In this document: piece after piece, positions 15,751 through 25,563 of the stretch
How the letters are laid out: every line of letters begins with the position of its first letter
How positions within the stretch are numbered: position 1 is the stretch's first letter
Assembly: GCA_026224825.1 (NCBI GenBank)
Contig: JAMFRO010000007.1
Location: forward strand, 1-64,000
Reading direction: 5' to 3'
DNA: 64,000 nucleotides
Source: a bacterium
Lineage (GTDB): Bacteria; Pseudomonadota; Alphaproteobacteria; Acetobacterales; Acetobacteraceae
Program-made: the position numbers and the translations under genes
Notes under the pieces: model-generated
What the model was told of the DNA's origin: nothing
Seen by the model: the letters and a program-made list of their open reading frames with translations, nothing else
The model's database searches: none

Positions 15751-17169
15751 ATGCCACAAGACATCGCGACCAAGCATGTGCGCTTTTCCGGCCGTCTGCT
15801 CATGCTGGGCTGCGGCAGCATCGGCCAGGGCGTGCTGCCGCTCCTGCTGCGCCATATCGACATGCCGCACGACAAAATCTCCATCCTCACCTCAGACACG
15901 CGCGGCAGCAAGGTCGCGGCGCAATACGGTATCGCTGAGGAAATTCTGCCCGTCACCCGCGAAAACTACCGCGAGGTGCTGAGCGCGCGCCTGAACCCCG
16001 GTGATTTCCTGCTCAACCTCTCCGTCGACATCTCCTCCGTGGCGCTGGTCACGCTGTGCCGTGAGCTGGACGTTCTGTATCTGGATACCTGTGTCGAGCC
16101 CTGGGCCGGTGGCTATACCGACCTCTCGCTCAGCCCCTCACTGCGGTCCAACTATGCGTTGCGTGAGAGTGCCATGGCATTGCGCACAAAGGATGACGCC
16201 CCCACCGCCGTTTCCGCGCATGGCGCCAACCCCGGCCTGGTCTCGCATTTCGTCAAGCAGGCTCTGCTCAACCTCGCCGCCGATACCGGTGTCGCAACCG
16301 CAATCCCGGCGGATCGCGCCGCATGGGGCAAGCTTGCCCAGAGCCTCGGGGTAAAAGTCATCCATATCGCCGAGCGCGACACGCAGATCGCCAACATCCC
16401 AAAGCAGCGCGGCGAATTCGTCAACACCTGGTCCATCGACGGCTTTGTCGGTGAAGGCTGCCAGCCGGCCGAACTCGGCTGGGGCACGCACGAGAAAGCG
16501 CTGCCCGAAGATGGATTGCGCCATGATTTCGGCTGCGATGCCGCGATCTACCTCAACCGCCCTGGCGCCTCCACCCGCGTGCGCACATGGACGCCCAATG
16601 AAGGCCCGTTCCACGGCTTCCTCATTACGCATAACGAGGCCATCTCCATCGCCGATTATTTTACGCTCACAGAAAATGGTGCGGCCGTGTACCGCCCCAC
16701 CGTGCATTACGCCTACCACCCGTGTGACGACGCCGTGCTCTCCGTGCACGAACTCGCCGGCAAAAACTGGGAGATGCAGGAGAGCCAGCGCCTGATGCAG
16801 GACGAGATCATCAGCGGCATAGACGAGCTGGGCGTGCTGCTGATGGGCCATGCCAAGGGTGCCTATTGGTACGGCTCGCAGCTTTCCATCGAGGACGCCC
16901 GCGCGCTTTGCCCCTATAACAACGCCACCTCGTTGCAGGTCACGGCGGCCGTGCTGGCCGGCGTTATCTGGGCCATGGAAAACCCGCGCGCCGGGGTGGT
17001 GGAGGCCGATGAGATCGACCACGCCCGCATATTGGAGATCACCACGCCCTACCTCGGCACCATGCGCGGCGCCTACTCCGATTGGACGCCGCTGCTGGAG
17101 CGCGGAAAACTCTTCGCCGAGGATGTGGATTCCGACCCCTGGCAGTTCAAGAATTTCAGGGTGGCCTGA
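15751..17169 (+). CDS. hss: Homospermidine synthase
   Basis: A 472-residue NAD-dependent enzyme that joins two putrescines (or putrescine and spermidine) into homospermidine, the main polyamine of many alphaproteobacteria. The N-terminal Rossmann fold has LMLGCGSIGQGVLPLLL, and EPWAGGY, SAHGANPGLVSHFVKQAL and the C-terminal GVVEADEIDH match the bacterial Hss family at its usual length. The ATG at 15751 has AGGAG upstream; the frame is open further back to 15679 but without a ribosome site. It acts in the cytoplasm downstream of the decarboxylase. Confidence 0.94.
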   Translation: MPQDIATKHVRFSGRLLMLGCGSIGQGVLPLLLRHIDMPHDKISILTSDTRGSKVAAQYGIAEEILPVTRENYREVLSARLNPGDFLLNLSVDISSVALVTLCRELDVLYLDTCVEPWAGGYTDLSLSPSLRSNYALRESAMALRTKDDAPTAVSAHGANPGLVSHFVKQALLNLAADTGVATAIPADRAAWGKLAQSLGVKVIHIAERDTQIANIPKQRGEFVNTWSIDGFVGEGCQPAELGWGTHEKALPEDGLRHDFGCDAAIYLNRPGASTRVRTWTPNEGPFHGFLITHNEAISIADYFTLTENGAAVYRPTVHYAYHPCDDAVLSVHELAGKNWEMQESQRLMQDEIISGIDELGVLLMGHAKGAYWYGSQLSIEDARALCPYNNATSLQVTAAVLAGVIWAMENPRAGVVEADEIDHARILEITTPYLGTMRGAYSDWTPLLERGKLFAEDVDSDPWQFKNFRVA

Positions 17170-17207
17170 ACTTTGCTATACTGGCGCCCGATGAGGAGGG
17201 CGCCAGT

Positions 17208-18131
17208 ATGCTGCTTATAACACGAGAGATGCCGCCGGAGGTGCTGGCCCGCGCGCAGGCTGAGCACGAGGTCCGCGAGCTGCGCCTGCAAGGCCGCTTC
17301 GAACCGCGTCACATCCTCGACAACATCGCAGGTGTGAACGCGATCCTTTGCATCCCCGCCGATAAATTCGATGCTGCCCTCATCAACGCGCTGCCGGACG
17401 CCGTCAAAGTCATCGGCACATTCAGCGTCGGGTTGGAGCATATCGACCTCGATGCCGCGGCGGCGCGGGGGATAAAAATCTGCCACACGCCGGATGTGCT
17501 CACAACCGCCACGGCGGAACTCTCGCTTACCCTCATGCTCATGGCCGCCCGCCGCGCCGGTGAGGGCGAACGCATATTACGCGCCGGGCAGTGGCCGGGC
17601 CTCGCCCCCACCTTCCATCTTGGGCGCGGCGTTAGCGGCAAAACGCTAGGCATTCTCGGCATGGGCCGCATCGGCCGGGCACTGGCGCAAATGGCGCGCG
17701 GGCTAAACATGCAGGTGCATTACCGCAACCGAACCCGTCTGGCCCCCGAGCTGGAGCAAGGTGCGATCTACCATGAGGACGACGCCAGCTTCCTCGCCGC
17801 GCTGGATTTCCTCTCCATCAACGCCCCCGGCGGCAAGGAGACTTTCCACTGGCTCAACGCCGCGCGCATCGCCCTCCTCAAACCCGGCGCCATCATCGTC
17901 AACACCGGCCGTGGCACCACCATCGATGACGATGCGCTGATTGCCGCTCTACGCACCGGCCACATTGCCGCAGCCGGGCTGGACGTGTTCGCCAATGAGC
18001 CCGAAATCCCGCCCGGCTATCTCGCTCTGGAAAACGCGGTGCTGCTGCCGCATATCGGCTCCGCCACCATCGAGGCCCGCAACGCCATGGGGTTTCTGGC
18101 GCTGGATGGTATCAAAGCCGCCCTTGCGTGA
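17208..18131 (+). CDS. D-2-hydroxyacid dehydrogenase (glyoxylate/hydroxypyruvate reductase type)
   Basis: A 307-residue NAD(P)-dependent dehydrogenase. The nucleotide motif is GILGMGRIGRALAQ, and the catalytic triad is visible as Arg in NTGRGTTID, Glu in ANEPEIPP and His in LLPHIGSAT. Such enzymes reduce glyoxylate, hydroxypyruvate or other 2-oxoacids; sequence alone does not tell which. The start at 17208 has GAGGAGGG upstream; the open frame that continues back into the homospermidine synthase gene is not used. The 38-bp gap suggests co-transcription with hss. Confidence 0.88.
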   Translation: MLLITREMPPEVLARAQAEHEVRELRLQGRFEPRHILDNIAGVNAILCIPADKFDAALINALPDAVKVIGTFSVGLEHIDLDAAAARGIKICHTPDVLTTATAELSLTLMLMAARRAGEGERILRAGQWPGLAPTFHLGRGVSGKTLGILGMGRIGRALAQMARGLNMQVHYRNRTRLAPELEQGAIYHEDDASFLAALDFLSINAPGGKETFHWLNAARIALLKPGAIIVNTGRGTTIDDDALIAALRTGHIAAAGLDVFANEPEIPPGYLALENAVLLPHIGSATIEARNAMGFLALDGIKAALA

Positions 18132-18158
18132 CGGCTCAGCAAAAAATCTGGAGACGAA

Positions 18159-18521
18159 ATGCTAACAAACAAGAATGTCTGGAAGGCCGTTGGTTTATTC
18201 TTTTTGGTCAGCATGCCAACCGCCCTGTTGGTCCTGGTGGCGGTGTATTATTTTACACCGGCGGACCCGATGTCGATTTCGGCCCCTTGCTTCTTTGCCG
18301 CCGGTTCTGGTCTTGGCAGCATATTTGTAAATAAATTCAAAAGCCTGCAATCCAGAGAGTTTTTGCATGCAAGCATCACTTATGTGAGCATCGATATTCT
18401 TCTTGGTGTCGTTGGTCACCCAAAACCCGCGGAAATCATTATTTTTGCTGCGCAAGATATTATCTTTGTTCTCGGCGTCTATGCACCGCTGAGAGCAAAA
18501 TTCCGAGAGAAAACACTTTAG
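18159..18521 (+). CDS. Small membrane protein of unknown function
   Basis: A 120-residue protein with two or three hydrophobic segments (about residues 10-30, 40-56 and 87-106) and basic ends. It is visibly lower in GC than its neighbours, which may point to transfer. No family is recognised. The ATG at 18159 overlaps no other gene and follows the dehydrogenase by 27 bp. Confidence 0.55.
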   Translation: MLTNKNVWKAVGLFFLVSMPTALLVLVAVYYFTPADPMSISAPCFFAAGSGLGSIFVNKFKSLQSREFLHASITYVSIDILLGVVGHPKPAEIIIFAAQDIIFVLGVYAPLRAKFREKTL

Positions 18522-18574
18522 TCAGGCACTGCTAATCCATTGGCCGGCGCGTTCTGACGGAAATCGCTACGGCT

Positions 18575-19249
18575 TCACTTCTTCAGCCAAACCGGTTCCT
18601 TCAGTTTCGCAACAAACACCGCATGCGCGGCCTTCTGCTCCTCGTCCACCTCTATCAAGCGCACAATCCGGCCCACCGGCGCATCATACTGCGCAAAACT
18701 TATCGTCTGCTCCGTCTCCAGCGTCAGCCCGCGCTGCCGCCCGCCGGTCAGCTCGATATACACCTCGGCCAGAAGTTTGCAGTCCAGCAGTGCATTATGT
18801 GTGGTACGTGCGGACAGATCGACTTCAAAACGGCGGCACAGCGCATCCAGGCTGTTGGGCATGCCGGGAAAGCGGGCTTTCGCCATCACCAGCGTATCGA
18901 CCATGCGCGTGCGCGCCAGTTTCGGCTTGCCCACCCGTGCCAGCTCGGCATCGATGAAGCCGAAGTCGAACGGGGCGTTATGCGCCACCAGCGGCGCATC
19001 GCCGAAAAATTCCAGCATCTGGTCCGCCACCGCGGCGAATTTCGGTTTGCCCTCCACATGCGCGCTGGTAATGCCGTGCACTCGCGTGCTCTCCATCGGA
19101 ATATCCCGCTCCGGGTCCAGCAGCGCGTAAAACTGATTTCCCGTGGGCAGGTCATTGAACAATTCAATCGCCGCGATCTCGATCACGCGGTCGCCGGTCA
19201 ACGGGTCCAGCCCGGTGGTTTCGGTATCAAACAAAACAGACCGGCTCAT
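18575..19249 (-). CDS. dnaQ: DNA polymerase III epsilon subunit (proofreading exonuclease)
   Basis: A 224-residue DEDDh 3'-5' exonuclease. ExoI is FDTETTGLDP, ExoII HNAPFDFGFIDAEL and ExoIII HNALLDCKLLAEVY, which together supply the four acidic ligands and the His. It proofreads as part of the replicase core. It overlaps coaE by 4 bp (ATGA) and is the last gene of a GT87-aroE-coaE-dnaQ run, a common alphaproteobacterial grouping for the last three. Confidence 0.95.
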   Translation of the reverse strand: MSRSVLFDTETTGLDPLTGDRVIEIAAIELFNDLPTGNQFYALLDPERDIPMESTRVHGITSAHVEGKPKFAAVADQMLEFFGDAPLVAHNAPFDFGFIDAELARVGKPKLARTRMVDTLVMAKARFPGMPNSLDALCRRFEVDLSARTTHNALLDCKLLAEVYIELTGGRQRGLTLETEQTISFAQYDAPVGRIVRLIEVDEEQKAAHAVFVAKLKEPVWLKK

Positions 19250-19830
19250 AACCCCAGCTCCCCGATGATGCGCGTCACCTGCGCCTGCGTCTGCGCCAGT
19301 GTGCCGCCGGTCTCTATCACATAATCCGCGCGGCGGCGTTTTTCCGCATCCGGCATCTGCCGGGCGATAATCGCCTCGATATCCGCCAGCGGCAAACCCC
19401 GTCCCAGTACGCGCTCGATCTGCAGCGCGCGCGGGCAGGACACAACAATGGTTTTGTCCATTTTGTCCGCGGCATTGCCCTCGAACAGCAGCGGCACATC
19501 CAGCAGCACGGCGCGTTTCTGCTCCCGCCGTGCCGCTTCCATAAAACCGCTCTGGCCGCCGCGCACCAGCGGATGGATGATGGCCTCAAGCTTCTTCATC
19601 TCCGTGCCATCTGCCAGCACGTGGGAGCGCAAAGCAGCGCGGTCCAGCACGCCGTCATGCACCACGCCGGGAAAAGCCGCATCGATCGCGGGAATGGCAG
19701 CACCATCCTTCGCTTGCAGCCGGTGCACCGCCTCATCGGCATTGAAACCCGGAATCCCATGCTCCGCGAACATCCCCGCCACGGTGGATTTGCCCATGCC
19801 GATCCCGCCGGTGAGCCCCAGGATCATCAT
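19246..19830 (-). CDS. coaE: Dephospho-CoA kinase
   Basis: A 194-residue P-loop kinase (GLTGGIGMGKST at the N-terminus) that phosphorylates the ribose 3'-OH of dephospho-CoA, the last step of CoA synthesis. DVPLLFEG is the conserved substrate motif. The 4-bp overlaps with aroE and dnaQ on either side indicate translational coupling. Length is normal for the family. Confidence 0.95.
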   Translation of the reverse strand: MMILGLTGGIGMGKSTVAGMFAEHGIPGFNADEAVHRLQAKDGAAIPAIDAAFPGVVHDGVLDRAALRSHVLADGTEMKKLEAIIHPLVRGGQSGFMEAARREQKRAVLLDVPLLFEGNAADKMDKTIVVSCPRALQIERVLGRGLPLADIEAIIARQMPDAEKRRRADYVIETGGTLAQTQAQVTRIIGELGL

Positions 19831-20651
19831 CCGGCAACAATCCGGTATAATTCCTCATCCACCACCGGCGTCACCCCAAACCAGGCTTCAAACCCCGGCA
19901 CGGCCTGGTGCAGCAGCATGCCCAGCCCTTCCACAATCCTCAGGCCGCGCGCGGTGGCCTCGGCCAGCAGCGGGGTTTTCAGCGGCGCATACACAATATC
20001 CGCCACCGCCAGCCAGGGTGGGGCATTTTTCAGGCTCATCTCCAGCGGCGGGTTCCCCACCATCCCCAGCGAGGTCGTATTCACCAGCAGTGACGCCTGT
20101 TGCACGGCGTCCTCGCGCTTTTTCCACTGCAAAACCTTTACGCCCGGCAAGGCGCCAGCCACGGAAAGAGAGCGTTCCATGGAGCGGTTGCAGATCACCA
20201 CCCGCGCCCCCTCGTCCACCAGTGCCGCCGCAATCGCCCGTGCCGCCCCGCCGGCCCCCAGAATCAGCGCCGGCCCCACCGCCGGCACCACCCCATGCGC
20301 GCGCAGATTGGCGACAAACCCGTAACCATCCGTATTGCGCCCCTCGATGCCGCGCGGGGTAAACACCAGCGTATTCACAGCCCCGGCGCGGCGGGCAAAA
20401 TCCTCCACCACATCGCACACGGCGAATGCCGCCTCCTTATGCGGGATCGTCACGTTCGCCCCGGCAAACCCGGCCTTGGCCAGGCCGCGCACGGCGTCAG
20501 CAAAATTCTCGGGCGCCACGGGCAACGGCACATAGGCGCCGTCCAGCCCGTGGCGGTTCAGCCAGGTGCCGTGGATTCGGGGGGAGCGGGAATGGGCGAC
20601 CGGCCAGCCGATAACACCGGCGAGCCGGGCGGAGCCGGTAAGGAGTCGCAT
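19827..20651 (-). CDS. aroE: Shikimate dehydrogenase
   Basis: A 274-residue NADP-dependent AroE that reduces 3-dehydroshikimate in aromatic amino acid synthesis. The substrate part has GWPVAHSRSPRIH and NVTIPHKEAA (catalytic Lys); the NADP fold has GAGGAARAIAAAL followed by NRSMERS, where the Arg binds the phosphate. The C-terminal MLLHQAVPGFEAWFG is typical. Its 5' end overlaps the 3' end of the membrane glycosyltransferase gene by 94 bp in another frame. Confidence 0.95.
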   Translation of the reverse strand: MRLLTGSARLAGVIGWPVAHSRSPRIHGTWLNRHGLDGAYVPLPVAPENFADAVRGLAKAGFAGANVTIPHKEAAFAVCDVVEDFARRAGAVNTLVFTPRGIEGRNTDGYGFVANLRAHGVVPAVGPALILGAGGAARAIAAALVDEGARVVICNRSMERSLSVAGALPGVKVLQWKKREDAVQQASLLVNTTSLGMVGNPPLEMSLKNAPPWLAVADIVYAPLKTPLLAEATARGLRIVEGLGMLLHQAVPGFEAWFGVTPVVDEELYRIVAG

Positions 20652-21769
20652 GGCGCCACACCATCACGGCGCGTAGCGCTTGCCAAGAGCAGGGCCAGCA
20701 GCACCGGCGCCAGATGCGCGTATTGCGGCATCCAGGGCAGCAATCCGGGCCCGAACCAGACCAGGAAGAACAAGATCGGCTCACCCGGCAAAAACCCGCG
20801 CGCCAGCCGGTCCTGCATCAGCAGTGCCACGGCCAGTGCCGCCCCCAGCAGGTCATAATCATGCAGATAAGGGCTGGCCAAAGCCGAGAGCACCAGCAGT
20901 GCCGCCGGCTTGCGGGTAAAAAGCCCCGCCACCACGCAGGCGATACTCACCACCGCCTGTGCCGCAAGTGCCGCATGTATGCCGGTAAACGGCTTTACCA
21001 GCGCAAAGGCGCTGATCAGCCCGCCGGCAAACTCCTTCGGCTGGCCGGTGAGCAGCACATTGCTCATGGCCGGGCTGGTGAAGGTCAAAAACCCCACCCA
21101 GGCCGGCGCCCCGAAGGCCAGCAAAGCAGCGCCTGCCAGCAGCACCGCCGCCAGTGCCGCCCAGGCAAAGGCCAAAGGCGAGCGCCGGAGCAGGTTCAAC
21201 GGCAGCACCAGCCCCAGTTGCGGTTTTATCGTCGCCAGCCCGATCAACGCCCCGGCCAGGCGCGGGCGCCGCTCCAGGAGCAAAATCCCGCCGCCCAGCA
21301 AACTGGTCATCAGCGCCGCATTCTGGTGCTCCAGCACACTCTCCAACCCCGCCGGCGCCACCAGCACGGCCACCACAAACCACCAGCCCTTGCCCGCCAG
21401 CCGGAGCACAAACGCCAGCAGCGCCAGGCTGGCGGCATCGAAACTGAGCACCGCACCCCAGGGTGGCAGCCAGCCGAAGGCCGCGGCGATCAGCCCATAG
21501 CTCGGCGGGTAGCTCCATAGATGATACGGCAATTTGCCATACAGCCCCTGCAGGAACGTCTGATACGCCATGTGGTCGAACAAAATCGGCGTCTGGTGGT
21601 GCAGGAGCAGGAACCCGCCGGCCCAGAAATCCAGCCCGTCGCGCAGTGCCTTGCCGGTAAACCCCTGGCGCTCGCCCCAGAGAATCGCATAGGCCTCGCA
21701 TAGCGACGGCAGGGCACAAACGGCCACAATAAGTGCCAAACGAGGGGTGAATTGACTTTTTTCCTGCAT
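20558..21769 (-). CDS. GT87-family (DUF2029) membrane glycosyltransferase
   Basis: A 403-residue integral membrane protein with about ten hydrophobic helices. After the first helix comes DFWAGGFLLLHHQTPILFDH, which resembles the acidic loop of polyprenol-phosphate mannose-dependent transferases (GT-C fold). ATIKPQLGLVLPLNLL is another family motif. It probably adds a sugar to a periplasmic glycan or lipid. The last 30 residues are Pro/Ser-rich and encoded where the frame overlaps aroE. The start ATG at 21769 opens directly into the first membrane helix. Confidence 0.75.
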   Translation of the reverse strand: MQEKSQFTPRLALIVAVCALPSLCEAYAILWGERQGFTGKALRDGLDFWAGGFLLLHHQTPILFDHMAYQTFLQGLYGKLPYHLWSYPPSYGLIAAAFGWLPPWGAVLSFDAASLALLAFVLRLAGKGWWFVVAVLVAPAGLESVLEHQNAALMTSLLGGGILLLERRPRLAGALIGLATIKPQLGLVLPLNLLRRSPLAFAWAALAAVLLAGAALLAFGAPAWVGFLTFTSPAMSNVLLTGQPKEFAGGLISAFALVKPFTGIHAALAAQAVVSIACVVAGLFTRKPAALLVLSALASPYLHDYDLLGAALAVALLMQDRLARGFLPGEPILFFLVWFGPGLLPWMPQYAHLAPVLLALLLASATRRDGVAPCDSLPAPPGSPVLSAGRSPIPAPPESTAPG

Positions 21770-21815
21770 ATGCGCTTTATTCCGGGCTTTCTATCCGCGC
21801 TTTGAAAGCATATTC

Positions 21816-23012
<1,197 letters not shown>

Positions 23013-23013
23013 C

Positions 23014-23949
23014 ATGAGTGCAGTGGTAGAATTGCGCGCCGGCGCGCCCCGGCATTTTCTCGATATCCGTGATTTTTCGGGCGCCGAACTGCGCGCCTTG
23101 TTGGATTCGGCTACGGCCTTCAAACGCACCCGCCGTTCGGGCAAAAAGCCGCTGGCCGGCAAAACCCTGGCGATGATCTTCGAGAAACCCTCGACCCGCA
23201 CCCGCGTCTCTTTCGAGGTCGCGGTGAAGGAGTTGGGCGGCGATGCCATCGTGCTCTCCCCGCGCGACATGCAGATCGGCCGCGGCGAGACAATAGCCGA
23301 CACCGCCCATGTGCTCTCCCGCTTCGTGGACGGTATTATGCTCCGCACCGACAGCTCGGCCAAACTGCACGAGCTGGCCCGCTATGCCAGCGTGCCCGTC
23401 ATCAACGGGCTCACGGATCTCTCCCACCCCTGCCAGATCATGGCCGATATCCTCACTTTCGAGGAACATCGCGGCCCCATCGCGGGGCAGAAAATCGCCT
23501 GGGTCGGCGATGGCAACAACGTCGCCGCCTCTTTCATCGAGGCCGCCGCCCGCTTCAATTTTACCCTCCATCTCGCCTGCCCCGCCGGCTACTGGCCGCG
23601 CGCGGAAGTGCTGGAATGGGCTCGCGCCGAGAAGGCGGACGTTAAACTCGGCATCGACCCGGAAGATGCGGTCGAGGGTGCGGCCTGCGTCGTCACCGAC
23701 ACCTGGCTCTCCATGTCCGATTCCGAAGACCAGGCCGCCGCCCGCGCCGCCGCCTTCGCCCCCTACCAGGTGACCCCGGCGCTGATGGCCCAAGCCGCCC
23801 CGGGTGCCATCTTCCAGCACTGCCTCCCGGCGCATCGCGGCGAGGAGGTGGCAGCCGAGGTCATCGACGGCCCCACCTCCGTGGTGTTCGACGAGGCCGA
23901 AAACCGGCTGCATGCGCAAAAGGCGATTCTGGCGTGGTGCCTGGGTTAA
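23014..23949 (+). CDS. argF: Ornithine carbamoyltransferase
   Basis: A 311-residue enzyme that makes citrulline from ornithine and carbamoyl phosphate. [12 protein letters not shown] binds carbamoyl phosphate, [10 protein letters not shown] and DTWLSMSD bind ornithine, and [10 protein letters not shown] carries the catalytic Cys. The ATG at 23014 is chosen because it gives the usual N-terminus ([18 protein letters not shown]); the frame is open further upstream inside argD. It consumes ornithine, the same substrate used by the decarboxylase at 14253. Confidence 0.95.
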   Translation: MSAVVELRAGAPRHFLDIRDFSGAELRALLDSATAFKRTRRSGKKPLAGKTLAMIFEKPSTRTRVSFEVAVKELGGDAIVLSPRDMQIGRGETIADTAHVLSRFVDGIMLRTDSSAKLHELARYASVPVINGLTDLSHPCQIMADILTFEEHRGPIAGQKIAWVGDGNNVAASFIEAAARFNFTLHLACPAGYWPRAEVLEWARAEKADVKLGIDPEDAVEGAACVVTDTWLSMSDSEDQAAARAAAFAPYQVTPALMAQAAPGAIFQHCLPAHRGEEVAAEVIDGPTSVVFDEAENRLHAQKAILAWCLG

Positions 23950-24494
23950 TCTCTCCTCCCGCCACGGCGCGGCTGATGCTGCGTCCGTGGCGGGATGAGG
24001 ATCTGCCGGCCTATCGCGCGCTCAATGCCGATCCGCGTGTGAGGGAGTTTTTCCCCGGCACGCTTACCGCTGCACAGAGCGACGCCGAAGCAGAGCGTAT
24101 CCGGCGCAATATGGTGGAACGCGGCTTCAGCTTCTGGGCCATCGAGCTGCCGGGCATCGCCCCCTTCATCGGTTTCACCGGCCTCGAAATACCGGGCTGG
24201 TCCGCGCATTTTACGCCATGCGTGGAAATCGGCTGGCGCATCCTTCCGGAATACTGGGGCCAAGGCTACGCCACCGAGGCCGCAACCGCCGCGTTGAACT
24301 TCGGCTTCTCCGCGTTAGGCTTGGCCGAGATCGTAGCCTTCACAGTCCCCGCCAACATCCGCTCACGCCGGGTTATGGAAAAACTCAGCATGGCACGTGA
24401 CGAAGCGGATGATTTCGATCACCCCAATCTTGCCCCCGGCCATAACCTGCGCCGCCACGTTCTATACCGTCTGAAGAATCCCGGTTCAGCCTAA
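23934..24494 (+). CDS. GNAT acetyltransferase, RimJ/RimL type
   Basis: A 186-residue N-acetyltransferase. The acetyl-CoA loop region is [20 protein letters not shown], and [13 protein letters not shown] is the C-terminal GNAT motif. The predicted GTG start overlaps the argF end by 16 bp. The substrate is unknown; relatives acetylate ribosomal protein N-termini or small amines. It converges on the PIN toxin gene, whose 3' end overlaps its own by 4 bp. Confidence 0.8.
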   Translation: MVPGLISPPATARLMLRPWRDEDLPAYRALNADPRVREFFPGTLTAAQSDAEAERIRRNMVERGFSFWAIELPGIAPFIGFTGLEIPGWSAHFTPCVEIGWRILPEYWGQGYATEAATAALNFGFSALGLAEIVAFTVPANIRSRRVMEKLSMARDEADDFDHPNLAPGHNLRRHVLYRLKNPGSA

Positions 24495-24901
24495 CCCGCA
24501 AAACTAAACGGGTTTACAACCTCCACGCCCAGCCCCACAAAATCCCGCTCATTGCGCGTCACCACCGTCAGCCCATGCACCATCGCCGTCGCCGCCAGCA
24601 TCGCATCCTCATAAAGCTCATCTGGCCGCCCCTGCATCAGCCTGGCCCATAGCCGGAAAGCCTCCACGCTCATTGGCAGTATATTTGGCCGTGCCGCCAA
24701 ACCATCGGCCCAGCCCTCCAGTTCCGCTGCTTTTTCCGCATCGCGCGGCCGCAGCGCCTCTATGCCGTACTGAATCTCCCCCAGCGTCACGGCAGATAAA
24801 AACATCTCCTCATTTGGCGTGGCGGCAACCCACGCCACCACCGCGCCATGCGGCCGTGGCCGCCGCAGCTCGGACACCACATTCGTATCCAGCAGATACA
24901 T
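24491..24901 (-). CDS. vapC: PIN-domain toxin, VapC type
   Basis: A 136-residue PIN ribonuclease. The metal ligands are visible as Asp5 in LLDTNVVSEL, Glu in TLGEIQYGIE, Asp in YEDAMLAATA and the last acidic site in TRNERDFVGLG. In type II modules it cleaves tRNA or rRNA when free of its antitoxin. Its start codon overlaps the antitoxin stop region (both at 24901), the usual arrangement. Confidence 0.88.
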   Translation of the reverse strand: MYLLDTNVVSELRRPRPHGAVVAWVAATPNEEMFLSAVTLGEIQYGIEALRPRDAEKAAELEGWADGLAARPNILPMSVEAFRLWARLMQGRPDELYEDAMLAATAMVHGLTVVTRNERDFVGLGVEVVNPFSFAG

Positions 24902-25161
24902 CAGAATTCCGGCGGCTTGCGATGCTTCAGCATCCCGCGCGGCGGGATTTCCATCTCGCCACGGAAATAATCATCGGACAGCAGCAACTCCTTCAGGGTA
25001 GGCTTCTTCCCCGCCTGCAGCCGCTCCCATTCCTTAATCGGCACCAGCACGGCGGTAACCTCACCGCGTTTGGACACCAGTTGCGGCCCCTCGGCCACGC
25101 AGGTCTCCAGCATTTCGGAAAACCGTGCCTTCGCGTCCTGCACTTTCCATGTGGTTGCCAT
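24901..25161 (-). CDS. Antitoxin, Phd/YefM type
   Basis: An 86-residue antitoxin. The N-terminal WKVQDAKARFSEMLETC and VSKRGEVTAVLVP are the Phd/YefM DNA-binding fold; the C-terminal tail would wrap the toxin. The ATG at 25161 has GGAGG six bases upstream; an upstream ATG at 25197 lies inside the operator and is unlikely to be used. It should neutralise the PIN toxin and repress its own promoter. Confidence 0.82.
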   Translation of the reverse strand: MATTWKVQDAKARFSEMLETCVAEGPQLVSKRGEVTAVLVPIKEWERLQAGKKPTLKELLLSDDYFRGEMEIPPRGMLKHRKPPEF

Positions 25162-25172
25162 GGCCACCTCCA

Positions 25173-25198
25173 AATGACTAGTCAGATAACTAGTCATT
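25173..25198. promoter_or_regulatory. Operator of the toxin-antitoxin module
   Basis: AATGACTAGT and ACTAGTCATT are perfect 10-bp arms around a six-base spacer, 11 bp upstream of the antitoxin start. This is where autoregulation by the Phd-type antitoxin is expected. Confidence 0.65.
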
Positions 25199-25271
25199 AC
25201 CAGCTCCTACCACAAGTTTTCATTTGCCATCCCCAGCATCGCCCCCATCTCAAACACAAAGGAGAAACACC

Positions 25272-25562
25272 ATGGCCAAATTACTCGACAAATCCGACCT
25301 CAAAACCCTCCCCGGCAAATGGGCCCTGGCGGCGGACCAGAAATCCATCAGCCAGAGCTTCAAATTCAAGGATTTCACGGAAGCCTTTTCTTTCATGACC
25401 CGCGTGGCCCTGCTGGCGGAAAAGGCGGACCACCATCCGGATTGGTCCAACAGCTACAACAAGGTCGACATCACCCTCTCAAGCCATGATGCCGGCGGCC
25501 TTACCCAGAAGGACCTTGCTTTGGCCGAGGCGATTTCCAGCTTCGTCTGGCTGCCGCAATAG
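25272..25562 (+). CDS. phhB: 4a-hydroxytetrahydrobiopterin dehydratase (PCD/DCoH)
   Basis: A 96-residue pterin dehydratase that recycles the cofactor of phenylalanine hydroxylase or acts on related pterins. The [25 protein letters not shown] stretch, in two parts [12 protein letters not shown] and SHDAGGLT, is the family signature, with the two catalytic His. The ATG at 25272 has GGAG upstream. It converges with the HtrA gene, one base apart. No phenylalanine hydroxylase is in the window. Confidence 0.9.
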   Translation: MAKLLDKSDLKTLPGKWALAADQKSISQSFKFKDFTEAFSFMTRVALLAEKADHHPDWSNSYNKVDITLSSHDAGGLTQKDLALAEAISSFVWLPQ

Positions 25563-25563
25563 G

